Assembly: GCA_902522385.1 (NCBI GenBank)
Contig: CABYVK010000012.1
Coordinates: 1-39,691 of the forward strand
Origin: an uncultured Pelagibacteraceae bacterium
GTDB lineage: Bacteria; Pseudomonadota; Alphaproteobacteria; Pelagibacterales; Pelagibacteraceae
DNA: 39,691 nt
Direction of reading: 5' to 3'
In this document: positions 23,619 through 32,745 of the stretch, piece by piece
How positions within the stretch are numbered: the stretch's first letter is position 1
Layout: every line of letters starts with the position of its first letter
Notes under the pieces: generated by a model
Told to the model about the DNA's origin: nothing
What the model saw: only the letters and a program-made list of their open reading frames with translations
Database searches by the model: none
Program-made: the position numbers and the translations under genes

Positions 23619-24203
23619 ATGCGTGATAAAGATTTACAAGATAAACAGCTAAAAGAGCAAAGTGAAAAAGTTGCAAGTAAAGATGATTTCCCAATTAATT
23701 GGATAGATAGAATTTCCTTATTTTTAAGTCACACAATTAAATATTTGATCCCCATAATAGTTGTTGTGATGATGTATGAAATTTTTATGAGATATGTATT
23801 ATTTAAACCAACACTATGGGCTAACGAGTTATGTTTATGGTTGGCTGGTGTTTGTTATTTAGTAGGTGGAATATACGCTACAAGACTAAGAAGCCATATA
23901 AGAATAGTATTGTTGTATGATTATGTCAGTAGACCAGTTCAGAGAATTTTTGATTTAATTAGCACTACTATTATTGTGGTTTTTGCAGCTGCTGTAATTT
24001 ATGGGGGTTTTGAAGATGCACATAGATCTTTCATAAATTGGGAAAGATTTGCAACATACTGGGATCCACCAATTCCAGCAACGATGAAGCCACTTACACT
24101 TATTTGCCTTTTTCTTATTGCTCTTCAATCAGTTAATAATTTAATTATTGATTGGAAAAATCCTAAAGAAAAACAGTATCAACCAGCAAAAGACTTAAAA
24201 TAA
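23619..24203 (+). CDS. dctQ: TRAP transporter small permease subunit (DctQ family)
   Basis: A 194-residue protein with a charged cytosolic N-tail (about 30 residues) and four membrane segments. The DctQ landmark FMRYVLFKPTLWANELCLWLAG, split over about residues 55-76, includes the conserved R-Y-V and W-x-E-E/N-E-L pattern, and TRLRSHIRI follows. It is 64 nt after dctP, just beyond the hairpin, and its stop is one base before dctM. It forms the membrane complex with DctM and uses a sodium gradient, as known for the family. Confidence 0.9.
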   Translation: MRDKDLQDKQLKEQSEKVASKDDFPINWIDRISLFLSHTIKYLIPIIVVVMMYEIFMRYVLFKPTLWANELCLWLAGVCYLVGGIYATRLRSHIRIVLLYDYVSRPVQRIFDLISTTIIVVFAAAVIYGGFEDAHRSFINWERFATYWDPPIPATMKPLTLICLFLIALQSVNNLIIDWKNPKEKQYQPAKDLK

Positions 24204-24204
24204 G

Positions 24205-25527
24205 ATGGAATTTGAGATAGGAACACTCTCGATAATTCTAATAGTTGGTTTATTAGCTCTCATATCTATTGGTGTTCCAATGGGATTTGCATCTGGTTTT
24301 ATGGGTGCAGTACTTGTATTTTTATATATAGGTGAGCATGCATTGGGAATTTTACTCTCAAGATACTATTCTCTTGTTGTTACTTATTCATTTTTGTCTG
24401 TACCTTTATTTATATTTATGGCCTCCTTACTTGAACGCTCGAATATTGCGAGAGATTTATATGATGCTTTAAATGCTTGGTTAAGAAAAACTAGAGGTGG
24501 AGTAGGGGTAGTAACTGCAATTATGGCAACAATCATGGCTGCTATGAGTGGAATTATTGGAGGAGAAATAGTTTTATTGGGATTGATTGCACTCCCTCAG
24601 ATGTTGAGATTGAAATACGATCAGGATATGTCGATAGGTATTATTTGTGCATCAGGTTCCTTAGGTACGATGATACCTCCATCTATTGTTTTAATTATTT
24701 ATGGATTGACAACAGAAACTTCAATAACAATGTTATTCCAAGAGGCTATTGTTCCAGGTTTAATGATCTCAGGATTAATTATTACATACATACTAATTAG
24801 AACAAGATTACAACCTCATCTTGCACCATTAAGTGATGAGCCAGCTTTAACTTTAAAAGAAAAAATGTCTTATCTTCCAGGTCTCTTACCTCCAATTGGT
24901 ATAGTAATAATTGTTTTAGGATCAATTTATTCTGGAATGACAGGTATTACAGAAGCAGCTGGTATGGGTGTAGTTGCTACTTTAATTATAATATTTGCTA
25001 GAAGAGAATTAACATGGTTTCTTTTTAAAGACGCTCTAGTTAGAACTTTTAAAGCTTCAGGTACAATTTTAACAATTACTTTTGGTGCCACAGTTCTTGC
25101 CGGTGCTTATTCGCTTGCGGGTGGTCCTACCTATGTTGCTGAAACAATTTTAGCTTATGACTTAAAACCAATGTATCTGATCTTCATGATGCAAATAATG
25201 TTTTTAATAATGGGTGCTTTTATGGATTGGGTTGGTATTGTTTTATTAGCTATGCCAGTATTTTTACCAATAGTTATAGCTCTTGGTTTTGATCCAATTT
25301 GGTTTGGGATATTATTTTGTGTAAATATGCAAGTTTCATTTTTAAGTCCCCCATTTGGGCCTGCAGCTTTTTATTTAAAATCTGTTGCACCTCCGCATAT
25401 CTCTTTAACAGATATATTTAGAGGTTTTGCTCCATTTATAGTAATTCAATTAATTGTTTTAGCATGTGTTATGTTTTTTCCAGAGGCAATGACACAAAAC
25501 TTTCACGAGTTCAAACCAAAACCATGA
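24205..25527 (+). CDS. dctM: TRAP transporter large permease subunit (DctM family)
   Basis: A 440-residue protein with about 12-13 membrane segments. DctM motifs include VPLFIFMASLLERSNIARDL (about residues 66-85), AIMATIMAAMSGIIGGEIVLLGLIALPQM near 103-131 (shown in pieces: MSGIIGGEIVLLG, IALPQML), GSLGTMIPPSIVLIIYG and a C-terminal SPPFGPAAFYLKSVAP segment. It is the ion-coupled transport channel of the TRAP system. The stop overlaps the next gene (ATGATGA), so the catabolic enzymes are cotranscribed with the transporter. Confidence 0.94.
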   Translation: MEFEIGTLSIILIVGLLALISIGVPMGFASGFMGAVLVFLYIGEHALGILLSRYYSLVVTYSFLSVPLFIFMASLLERSNIARDLYDALNAWLRKTRGGVGVVTAIMATIMAAMSGIIGGEIVLLGLIALPQMLRLKYDQDMSIGIICASGSLGTMIPPSIVLIIYGLTTETSITMLFQEAIVPGLMISGLIITYILIRTRLQPHLAPLSDEPALTLKEKMSYLPGLLPPIGIVIIVLGSIYSGMTGITEAAGMGVVATLIIIFARRELTWFLFKDALVRTFKASGTILTITFGATVLAGAYSLAGGPTYVAETILAYDLKPMYLIFMMQIMFLIMGAFMDWVGIVLLAMPVFLPIVIALGFDPIWFGILFCVNMQVSFLSPPFGPAAFYLKSVAPPHISLTDIFRGFAPFIVIQLIVLACVMFFPEAMTQNFHEFKPKP

Positions 25528-26393
25528 TGAAAATAAGCTTTATTGGAACAGGCCTGATGGGCCTGCCGATGGCTAAAAATTTGTTAAAATCAGGTTTCAA
25601 ATTGAAAGTATTTAACCGTTCAATTAATAAAGCAGAACCTTTGAGAGAGTTTGGCGCTCAAATATCAAAAACATTAGGTGAAGTTGTTAAAGATAATGAT
25701 TTTATAATAACAATGTTAACAGATGATAGTGCTGTTGATGCAATAATGAGTAATTCAGATTTATTAGAAAATTTAAAATCTGGATCAACTGTTATTGATA
25801 TGAGTTCGGTTAAACCAACGACAGCAACAAAATATGGAAATAGTCTAAAATCAAAAAATGTAAATTATTTAGATGCACCGGTTTCAGGAGGAACAATTGG
25901 AGCTGAGGAAGCCTCATTAGCTATAATGGTTGGAGGAGAGCAAAGAATCTTTGATAATTCTATAAATATTTTAAAAGCTATGGGGAATCCAACTTTAGTT
26001 GGACCAATTGGTAGTGGACAAGTTTCAAAGTTAGCAAATCAAATTGTGGTAGGGGTCACCATAGGAGCGGTTGCTGAGGCAATAACTTTATGTGAAAAAG
26101 CTGGAGCTAATCCAGTAAAATTAATTAAAGCTCTTTCTGGAGGTTGGGCGGATAGTAAAATTTTACAAACTCATGGAAAAAGAATGATAGATAAAGATTT
26201 TACTCCAAAAGGTAAAACCTTTACCCATTTAAAAGATATGAATAACATTTTAGAGTGTGCAAATTCATATAATACACATTTACCTATTTCAAATTTAGTG
26301 AAAGAAATGTATAAAACCCTTGTCGATAATGGTCATGGAAACACTGATCATAGTTCACTTTATAATGAAATCGAAAGGATAAATAAAAAATGA
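25524..26393 (+). CDS. NAD(P)-dependent 3-hydroxyacid dehydrogenase (HIBADH/tartronate-semialdehyde reductase family)
   Basis: A 289-residue protein starting at ATGATG (25524 or 25527) inside the dctM stop; the frame opens earlier at 25464, but that part lies in dctM and is not family-like. It has the Rossmann motif FIGTGLMG (6-13), the substrate motif DAPVSGGTIGAEEASLAIM (117-135) and catalytic Lys169 in VSKLANQI. This resembles GarR/GlxR-type reductases that convert tartronate semialdehyde to glycerate. Unlike the minus-strand paralogue at 16359, it keeps the PVSGG serine. Its role in sugar-acid breakdown is inferred from the operon. Confidence 0.88.
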   Translation: MMKISFIGTGLMGLPMAKNLLKSGFKLKVFNRSINKAEPLREFGAQISKTLGEVVKDNDFIITMLTDDSAVDAIMSNSDLLENLKSGSTVIDMSSVKPTTATKYGNSLKSKNVNYLDAPVSGGTIGAEEASLAIMVGGEQRIFDNSINILKAMGNPTLVGPIGSGQVSKLANQIVVGVTIGAVAEAITLCEKAGANPVKLIKALSGGWADSKILQTHGKRMIDKDFTPKGKTFTHLKDMNNILECANSYNTHLPISNLVKEMYKTLVDNGHGNTDHSSLYNEIERINKK

Positions 26394-27133
26394 GTGGAAG
26401 ATTAGAAGGTAAAAAAATTCTCGTAACGGCAGCAGGACAAGGAATTGGAAAAGCAACAGCAATAGCATTTCATAAAGAGGGAGCCTATGTAACTGCTACT
26501 GATTTAAATGATAAAACTTTAGCTGATTTGAACAAAGAATATCCTGAGATTAAAGTGCAAAAGCTAGACTCAACAGATAACAATGCAATTTTAGATTTTA
26601 CTAAAACTTTAGATAAAGTTGATGTTTTATTTAATGCTGTTGGATTTGTTCATCATGGAACAATATTGGAATGTGATGAAAATGATTGGGATTTTTCTTC
26701 TAATGTAAATGTTAAGTCGATGTACTTTATGTGCAAAGCTATTTTACCTATAATGATTAAACAAAATGGTGGAAGTATTATTAATATATCTTCATGTGCA
26801 TCTAGCTTTAAAGGTTTTCCTAATAGATTTGTTTATGGAACAACAAAGGGTGCGGTGATTGGTTTAACAAAAGCGATTGCAGCAGATTTTGTTAAACAAA
26901 ATATTAGATGTAATTCAATTGCGCCAGGTACAGTTTATTCGCCTTCTTGGCAAGATAGGGTCAATCAAAGCCCTGATCCTGTCCAAGCAAAAAAAGATTT
27001 TATAGCAAGACAACCTATGGGAAGATTAGGTACAGCAGAAGAAATAGCAGCTGTGGCTGTTTATTTAGCTAGCGATGATGCAACATTTACAACGGGAAGT
27101 ACAATTCATGTTGATGGTGGAATTTCAATATAA
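26390..27133 (+). CDS. Short-chain dehydrogenase resembling 2-keto-3-deoxy-L-fuconate dehydrogenase
   Basis: A 247-residue SDR with the cofactor motif TAAGQGIG (13-20), FNAVGFVHHGTIL (81-93), catalytic Ser135, Tyr149 and Lys153 (VYGTTKGAVIGLTKAIAADF) and the C-terminal STIHVDGG. The segments NRFVYGTTKGAVIGL, ADFVKQNIRCNSIAPGTVYSPSW and GFVHHG closely match the branch with bacterial 2-keto-3-deoxy-L-fuconate dehydrogenase and human BDH2. It would oxidise the C4 hydroxyl of a 2-keto-3-deoxy acid. It overlaps the upstream gene by 4 nt, and the FAH-family gene that would use its product follows 21 nt later. Confidence 0.88.
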   Translation: MSGRLEGKKILVTAAGQGIGKATAIAFHKEGAYVTATDLNDKTLADLNKEYPEIKVQKLDSTDNNAILDFTKTLDKVDVLFNAVGFVHHGTILECDENDWDFSSNVNVKSMYFMCKAILPIMIKQNGGSIINISSCASSFKGFPNRFVYGTTKGAVIGLTKAIAADFVKQNIRCNSIAPGTVYSPSWQDRVNQSPDPVQAKKDFIARQPMGRLGTAEEIAAVAVYLASDDATFTTGSTIHVDGGISI

Positions 27134-27154
27134 TTAAATAACAAAAGGATAAAT

Positions 27155-27997
27155 ATGAAATTATTAAGAGTAGGAAATAAAGGAAGCGAAAAACCAGCTT
27201 TATTAGATAAGGATGGTAAAATTAGAGATATCAGTTCTCACGTTAAAGATTTAAATCCAGATCATTTAAATTTTGAGACTATTTCTAAATTACAAAGTGC
27301 TGATTTATCATCTTTACCAGAATTATCTGCAAATGATCGAATAGGATCTTGCATCACTCAACCAGGTAAATTTGTAGCTATTGGATTAAATTATTCTGAT
27401 CATGCTGCTGAAACTGGAGCTGATGTTCCTTCTGAACCTATAGTTTTTATGAAAGCTACTAGTTGTATAGTTGGACCTAATGATGACGTTGAAATAGTTT
27501 CTGGATCTAAAAAATTAGATTGGGAAGTTGAACTTGGAATTATTATAGGAAAAGAAACAAAACATATCTCTGAAAGCCAAGCTCAAGATCATATATTAGG
27601 ATATTGTTTAGTTAATGATGTGAGTGAAAGAGAATGGCAAATTGAAAAAATGGGTCAATGGGTTAAAGGAAAATCTCACGACACTTATGGACCAATCGGT
27701 CCTTACTTTGTTACTAAAGATGAAATTGCAGATGTTAACAATTTAAAGATGAGTTTAGATGTTAATGGAAAAAGAATGCAAACAGGTAATACGAGTACAA
27801 TGATCTTTAACGTCGATGTTATAGTCTCTTATTTGAGTAAATATATGTCTCTTCAAGCAGGCGATATAATTACAACTGGAACACCTCCAGGTGTAGGAAT
27901 GGGTATGAAGCCTCAACAATTCTTAAAAGCTGGTGATACAATGAAATTATCAATAGAAAACCTAGGAGAGCAAAACTCGAAGGTAGTTGCTTTATAA
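27155..27997 (+). CDS. FAH-family hydrolase, probable 2,4-diketo-3-deoxy-sugar-acid hydrolase
   Basis: A 280-residue fumarylacetoacetase-family protein. The family core is clear: KFVAIGLNYSDHAAE (72-86), PIVFMKATSCIVGPND, the metal-binding DWEVELGIIIG (122-132), NDVSERE (154-160) and ITTGTPPGVGMG near 238-250. The N-terminus MKLLRVGNKGSEKPALLD resembles enzymes that cleave 2,4-diketo-3-deoxy-L-fuconate to pyruvate and lactate. Directly after the SDR gene, it completes a non-phosphorylating, aldolase-free route. An SD (AAAAGGATAAAT) precedes the ATG. Oxaloacetate decarboxylase or ureidoglycolate lyase labels are common mis-annotations of this group. Confidence 0.87.
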   Translation: MKLLRVGNKGSEKPALLDKDGKIRDISSHVKDLNPDHLNFETISKLQSADLSSLPELSANDRIGSCITQPGKFVAIGLNYSDHAAETGADVPSEPIVFMKATSCIVGPNDDVEIVSGSKKLDWEVELGIIIGKETKHISESQAQDHILGYCLVNDVSEREWQIEKMGQWVKGKSHDTYGPIGPYFVTKDEIADVNNLKMSLDVNGKRMQTGNTSTMIFNVDVIVSYLSKYMSLQAGDIITTGTPPGVGMGMKPQQFLKAGDTMKLSIENLGEQNSKVVAL

Positions 27998-28003
27998 TTT
28001 ATT

Positions 28004-29176
28004 GTGAAAATAACCTCTATTAAAAGTCATGTACTTAGATATGAGTTAGAAAAAGAACTTGGTTACTCACAACAGTATTATAAACATCGTACAGCCCATC
28101 TTGTTGAAGTCCAAACAGACGAAGGAATAACAGGTTGGGGTGAATGTTTTGGTCCTGGAAATATAGCTTTAGCAAACAAGTTTATTGTTGAAAAGGTTAT
28201 ACAACCTTTAGTAATTGGTGAAGATCCTTTAAACAAAGAACAAATCTGGGAAAAAGTATACAATCTTTTAAGAGATAGTGGTCAAAAGGGAATGCCAATT
28301 CAAGCATTATCAGGAGTGGACATAGCTTTATGGGATATTCTTGGAAAGAAAACAAATGCTCCTCTTTATCAACTTGTTGGTGGTAAATGTAATAATGAAG
28401 TTCCAGTGTATGGATACGGAATGATGTTACAAAAAAAATCAGTTGATGAATTGATCGCCTTGTTCAAAGAGGAATCTAAGCAAATAAAATCAAAAAATTT
28501 TAAAGCTATGAAAATGAAAGTTGGATTAGGTCCAAAAGAGGATTTAAAGTTAGTTCAAGCTGTGAGAGACTCTGTTGGAAAAGATTTTAAATTAATGGTT
28601 GATGCCAACCATGCTTATAATTTGAAAGATGCTCTTTATGTTGGAAAAGGTTTAGATGAACTAGATATTTATTGGTTTGAAGAACCTGTGGCACCTGAAG
28701 ATTATGAGGGTTACAGAGAATTAAAACAAAAAATCTCTACTAGCATTGCAGGAGGAGAAGCTGAATTTACCAAATATGGTTGGAATAAATTAATATCAAA
28801 TAAATGTATAGATATAGCTCAACCAGAGGTTTGTGGACTTGGAGGAATTACAGAGTATTTAAAAGTTGCAGCATTAGCGCAAGCAAATTTTATACCAGTA
28901 ATCAATCATGTTTGGGGTTCTGCAGTTAGTATTGCGGTCAACCTTCATTTGCTGACAGCACAACCAGATATGCCAGGCGGCTTATTTCCATCTAAATCTA
29001 TGCTTGAATTTGATACAACAGAAAAAAATATTTTTATCACAGATTTGCCAAAAGAAGAATTTTCCATTTTAGACCAAGTTGAAAACAATAACGGTTATGC
29101 ATCAGTAACAGATAATATAGGTATTGGTATAAACCCAAATGAAGATTTTATTAAAGAGTTTGAAGTAAATGAATAA
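28004..29176 (+). CDS. Enolase-superfamily sugar-acid dehydratase or lactone cycloisomerase (MR/MLE family)
   Basis: A 390-residue MR/MLE enzyme starting with GTG at 28004, 6 nt after the previous stop. Active-site residues are visible: Lys170 and Lys172 (KAMKMKVG), metal ligands Asp200 (MVDANHAY), Glu226 (WFEEPVAPE) and Glu252 (AGGEAEF), and His302 (NHVWGSA). Segments such as HLVEVQTDEGITGWGECFGP, ALSGVDIALWDI and IYWFEEPVAPEDYEGYREL are close to galactarolactone cycloisomerase as I remember it. In this locus it could instead dehydrate a lactone or aldonate. The stop overlaps the SMP-30 gene by 8 nt. Confidence 0.85.
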   Translation: MKITSIKSHVLRYELEKELGYSQQYYKHRTAHLVEVQTDEGITGWGECFGPGNIALANKFIVEKVIQPLVIGEDPLNKEQIWEKVYNLLRDSGQKGMPIQALSGVDIALWDILGKKTNAPLYQLVGGKCNNEVPVYGYGMMLQKKSVDELIALFKEESKQIKSKNFKAMKMKVGLGPKEDLKLVQAVRDSVGKDFKLMVDANHAYNLKDALYVGKGLDELDIYWFEEPVAPEDYEGYRELKQKISTSIAGGEAEFTKYGWNKLISNKCIDIAQPEVCGLGGITEYLKVAALAQANFIPVINHVWGSAVSIAVNLHLLTAQPDMPGGLFPSKSMLEFDTTEKNIFITDLPKEEFSILDQVENNNGYASVTDNIGIGINPNEDFIKEFEVNE

Positions 29177-30080
29177 AATAAAAACATCAGAACCAAAACC
29201 TCTTTGGAAATTAAGATGTACCTTAGGTGAGGGAACATTATGGGTTGGTGAACATAATTCAATTTATTTTGTAGATATTAAAAAAAAGAAAATTTGCTCT
29301 TTTAATATTAAAAATAAAAAAAAGAAAATCTTTAAAGTAAATAAAGAAATTGGTTTTATTGCTCATATCAAAAATTATATTTTTATTTTAGGTCTCCAGG
29401 GAGAATTAAGAATTCAAAATTTAAAATCAAAAAAAATTTTAAAATCAATAAAGATAGAACCAAACTTGAAACTAAATAGAATTAATGATGGCAAAACAGA
29501 TCCTGCTGGAAATCTTTGGTTTGGCACCATGGACAACTTGGAAAGAAAAATTGAAAAGGGTTCTTTGTATAAATTAGATAAAAATCTTAAATTAATAAAA
29601 GTTGATAAAAATTATAGAATTACTAATGGACCAGCTTTTATTGATCAGTATAATTTTTATCATACAGATAGTCCAAAAAAAACTATCTATAAAATTAAAA
29701 TAAATAAAAATAGTAAAATAATTAGCAAAAAAATATTTAAAAAATTATCTTTTGATGAAGGTTCGCCAGATGGAATGACATTAGATAAAAATAAAAATTT
29801 ATGGGTAGCTCATTTCCATGGTGCTTGTATTTCTGTTTTTAATAAAAAGGCAAAATTAATTCACAGAATTCAGTTTCCTGCAAAAAATATAACTAATTGT
29901 GCATTTGGAGGTAAAAATACTAAAGAACTTTATGTTTCAACAGCAACTAAAGGCATGAACAAAGCAGATTTGCAAAAATTTAGATATTCTGGGTTCTTTT
30001 TTAGTGTAAAAACAAACGTAAAAGGAATTTTACAAAAAAAATTTGTTTTAAATAATGAAGAAAAGAGATCTTTACTATGA
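29169..30080 (+). CDS. SMP-30/gluconolactonase-family lactonase
   Basis: A 303-residue six-bladed propeller protein with the family metal-site motifs: Glu21 (TLGEGTLW), NRINDGKTDPAGNLWFGTMD (about 104-123), RITNGPAF (about 149-156) and EGSPDGMTLDKNKNLWVAHF (about 199-218). It would hydrolyse a sugar-acid lactone to the open acid, feeding the dehydratases. It overlaps the upstream enolase-superfamily gene by 8 nt and the ppc start by 26 nt. Lysine content is extreme (runs like IKKKKICSF and NKKKKIF), so the protein is unusually basic, in line with AT pressure. Confidence 0.87.
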   Translation: MNKIKTSEPKPLWKLRCTLGEGTLWVGEHNSIYFVDIKKKKICSFNIKNKKKKIFKVNKEIGFIAHIKNYIFILGLQGELRIQNLKSKKILKSIKIEPNLKLNRINDGKTDPAGNLWFGTMDNLERKIEKGSLYKLDKNLKLIKVDKNYRITNGPAFIDQYNFYHTDSPKKTIYKIKINKNSKIISKKIFKKLSFDEGSPDGMTLDKNKNLWVAHFHGACISVFNKKAKLIHRIQFPAKNITNCAFGGKNTKELYVSTATKGMNKADLQKFRYSGFFFSVKTNVKGILQKKFVLNNEEKRSLL

Positions 30081-32745
30081 GAGAATACCTACTAAGCTTT
30101 TAAGAGAGGATTTTAGATTATTAGGTACTTTCCTAGGTAGAGTTATTAAAGATCAAGAAGGTCTAGCATTTTTTAAAATTGTCGAAAAATTTAGAGTGCT
30201 ATCAAAAAATACTCTCTCTGATAAAAATAAAATAAAAGTACTATCAAGAATTTCAAAAGAAGTTAAAAAACTAACTCCAGAAAACACATTTAAATTAAGT
30301 AGAGCATTTTCACACATTTTAAATTTACTGAATCTAGTAGAGTCCCTTGATGCATCAAGAAAGTTAAATGAGTACGAAAATCCGTATTTTAAAAGTAAAA
30401 ATCAAAATTTATTTATAGAAGATATAATTGAGGGCTTATTTAAAAACAAAAAAATTTCTGACAAAAATATTTATGAGCAGGCAAAAAAACTTGATATTGG
30501 GATTGTTCTTACTGCTCATCCAACAGAAGTAAAAAGAAGAACTTTAATACAAAAATATGCAAATTTGATTTATATTATGGAGCAGAGACATCTATATAAA
30601 AAATATCCATCAAAGATTATAGAACTAGATAGACAATTATATTCAGAAATAGCAATTATATGGAAAACAGATGAGTTAAAACGAACAAAGCCCTCTCCAT
30701 TAGATGAGGCTAGATGGGGTTTAGCCGTTATTGAGGATAGTTTGTGGGACACAATTCCTAAAGTTTACAAAAGACTAAACGATATATTTAGAAAAAATTT
30801 AAAAAAGGATTTACCAAGAGATTTTAACCCTATTCAGTTTGGATCATGGATGGGCGGTGATAGAGATGGAAATCCTAATGTGACAGCTGAAGTAACTAAG
30901 AAAGTAATATTATTTTCTAGGTGGCAAGCTGCAAAATTATATGAAAAAGAACTTACTAAGTTAATTCAAGATTTATCCATGGAAGAATGTTCTGCAAAAA
31001 TTAAAAAAGCGACTGGAAATAGTTTTGAACCGTATAGAGTGTATTTAAGGCCAATAAGAGATAAAGTAAGACTAACCCATCAATTAATTGAAAATCATTT
31101 AAATAATAATTCAAACTTAAATGAAAAAAAGTTAATTCAAAACAAACATGAAATTACTATTCCATTAAGAGAAGTAAGAAACTCATTAAAACTAAATAAA
31201 GGAGATCATATTGCCAATGCAGATCTATTAGATTTAATGAGGAGAGTTAGGTGTTTTGGCATTAATCTTGCAAAATTAGATATCAGACAAGAAGCTGATA
31301 GACATGAAAAACTCTTAAATGAAATTTTCAAAAAGAAAAGTAAAATTAAATATTCTAATTTAAGTGAGATAGATAAAATTAAATTATTGAATAAATCAAT
31401 TAAAGAGAAGAAATTTTTTGTAGATAAAATAAAAATACAAAATAAAGAAAATAGAGAGGTGTGGAATACTTTTAACCTGATTTCATCTACCCCAAATGAG
31501 TGTTTAGGTGCATATGTAATATCAATGACATCTAATGCTTCTGACATTTTGTCTGTATATTTTTTGCAAAAACAAGCAAAAATTAAAAATTTATTAAGAG
31601 TTGTTCCACTGTTTGAAACTTTGGATGATTTAATAAAAGCCAAAGATGTTATGAAAAATTTATTTAAACTTTCTTGGTATAGAAAATTGATTAATTCTAA
31701 ACAGGAAGTAATGATTGGATACTCAGACTCAAGTAAAGATGCAGGAAAATTATCAGCAAGTTGGCATCAATACAAACTTCAAGAAGAGTTAAGGGCATTG
31801 TCAAAAAAATACAAAATTGACTTAGTATTTTTTCATGGAAGAGGAGGATCTCCAGGAAGAGGAGGCGGACCAATTCAAGCAACATTAAAATCTCAACCAG
31901 CTGGAACTGTAAATGGGAAAATCAGAATTACTGATCAGGGTGAAGTAATTCAACAGAAATATGGATATAAACCTTTAGCTGAATATAATCTTTGTAGTTA
32001 TATTGGAGCGGTTATGGATGCTTCTTTAAATCCACCACCAAAATCAAAACCTAATTGGCGAGATTTAATTCAGAATATGTCTGAAATTTCTACATCTGCT
32101 TATAGGAAATATTTAAATCAAAGCGAAGACTTTATCAGATACTTTAAAACTGTTACACCTCACAAGTCTCTAGGAAGGCTAGCTATAGGTTCAAGACCAA
32201 CAAAAAGAAAAAATGTTGATAACATTCAAGGTCTAAGAGCGATACCTTGGGTATTTGCTTGGACACAAATTAGATTAATGTTACCAGCTTGGTTAGGAAC
32301 AACAGAGGCTTTGAGATATGGATCAATTAAAAAGTTTAAAAAAACTATGATGGATATGGAAAAGAACTGGCCATATTTTATTTCGACTATGGATATTTTA
32401 GATATGGTAATTTCAAAGGTTGATCCAGAAATCTCAGTTATATACGAAAATAATTTGGCTGATGCTTCATTAAGGAGAATTGGTAGAAAATTAAGATATC
32501 AATTTGATGCATTGGTCAAATTGCATAATAAAATAACTCCAAGGGAAGTGGTACAAGAAAGAAAAAAATTTAGAAAAGCACTGTTTATTAGAAGCAATTA
32601 TACAGAAATGTTAAATATTTTACAGGCAAATATAATGAATAAATTAACAAATAAAAAATACAAAAAATTAGATAAAAAATTTCTTGATGACGCTTTAATG
32701 ACATCTATCGCAGGCATATCTGCTGCAATGAAAAATACTGGATAA
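30055..32745 (+). CDS. ppc: Phosphoenolpyruvate carboxylase
   Basis: An 896-residue enzyme, near the normal length, that makes oxaloacetate from PEP and bicarbonate. Landmarks are LREDFRLLGTFLGRVI at the start, the catalytic His155 in LTAHPTEVKRRTL, SWMGGDRDGNPNVT (about 260-273), the loop FHGRGGSPGRGGGP, GYSDSSKDAGK, RAIPWVFAWTQIRLMLPAW and the C-terminal NTG. The start at 30055 lies 26 nt inside the SMP-30 gene; there is no later in-frame Met before the conserved N-terminal block. It supplies anaplerotic carbon, and coupling to the sugar-acid genes is by overlap. CcdA follows directly, with no gap. Confidence 0.96.
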   Translation: MKKRDLYYERIPTKLLREDFRLLGTFLGRVIKDQEGLAFFKIVEKFRVLSKNTLSDKNKIKVLSRISKEVKKLTPENTFKLSRAFSHILNLLNLVESLDASRKLNEYENPYFKSKNQNLFIEDIIEGLFKNKKISDKNIYEQAKKLDIGIVLTAHPTEVKRRTLIQKYANLIYIMEQRHLYKKYPSKIIELDRQLYSEIAIIWKTDELKRTKPSPLDEARWGLAVIEDSLWDTIPKVYKRLNDIFRKNLKKDLPRDFNPIQFGSWMGGDRDGNPNVTAEVTKKVILFSRWQAAKLYEKELTKLIQDLSMEECSAKIKKATGNSFEPYRVYLRPIRDKVRLTHQLIENHLNNNSNLNEKKLIQNKHEITIPLREVRNSLKLNKGDHIANADLLDLMRRVRCFGINLAKLDIRQEADRHEKLLNEIFKKKSKIKYSNLSEIDKIKLLNKSIKEKKFFVDKIKIQNKENREVWNTFNLISSTPNECLGAYVISMTSNASDILSVYFLQKQAKIKNLLRVVPLFETLDDLIKAKDVMKNLFKLSWYRKLINSKQEVMIGYSDSSKDAGKLSASWHQYKLQEELRALSKKYKIDLVFFHGRGGSPGRGGGPIQATLKSQPAGTVNGKIRITDQGEVIQQKYGYKPLAEYNLCSYIGAVMDASLNPPPKSKPNWRDLIQNMSEISTSAYRKYLNQSEDFIRYFKTVTPHKSLGRLAIGSRPTKRKNVDNIQGLRAIPWVFAWTQIRLMLPAWLGTTEALRYGSIKKFKKTMMDMEKNWPYFISTMDILDMVISKVDPEISVIYENNLADASLRRIGRKLRYQFDALVKLHNKITPREVVQERKKFRKALFIRSNYTEMLNILQANIMNKLTNKKYKKLDKKFLDDALMTSIAGISAAMKNTG

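Noticed and set aside
25464..25523. N-terminal extension of the HIBADH-family gene inside dctM
   Set aside because: The residues are an out-of-frame reading of dctM, and the Rossmann motif begins at the later ATGATG.
31206..31885. Minus-strand open frames inside ppc
   Set aside because: They are shadows of the well-conserved PEP carboxylase frame, with Leu/Phe/Ser-rich composition.
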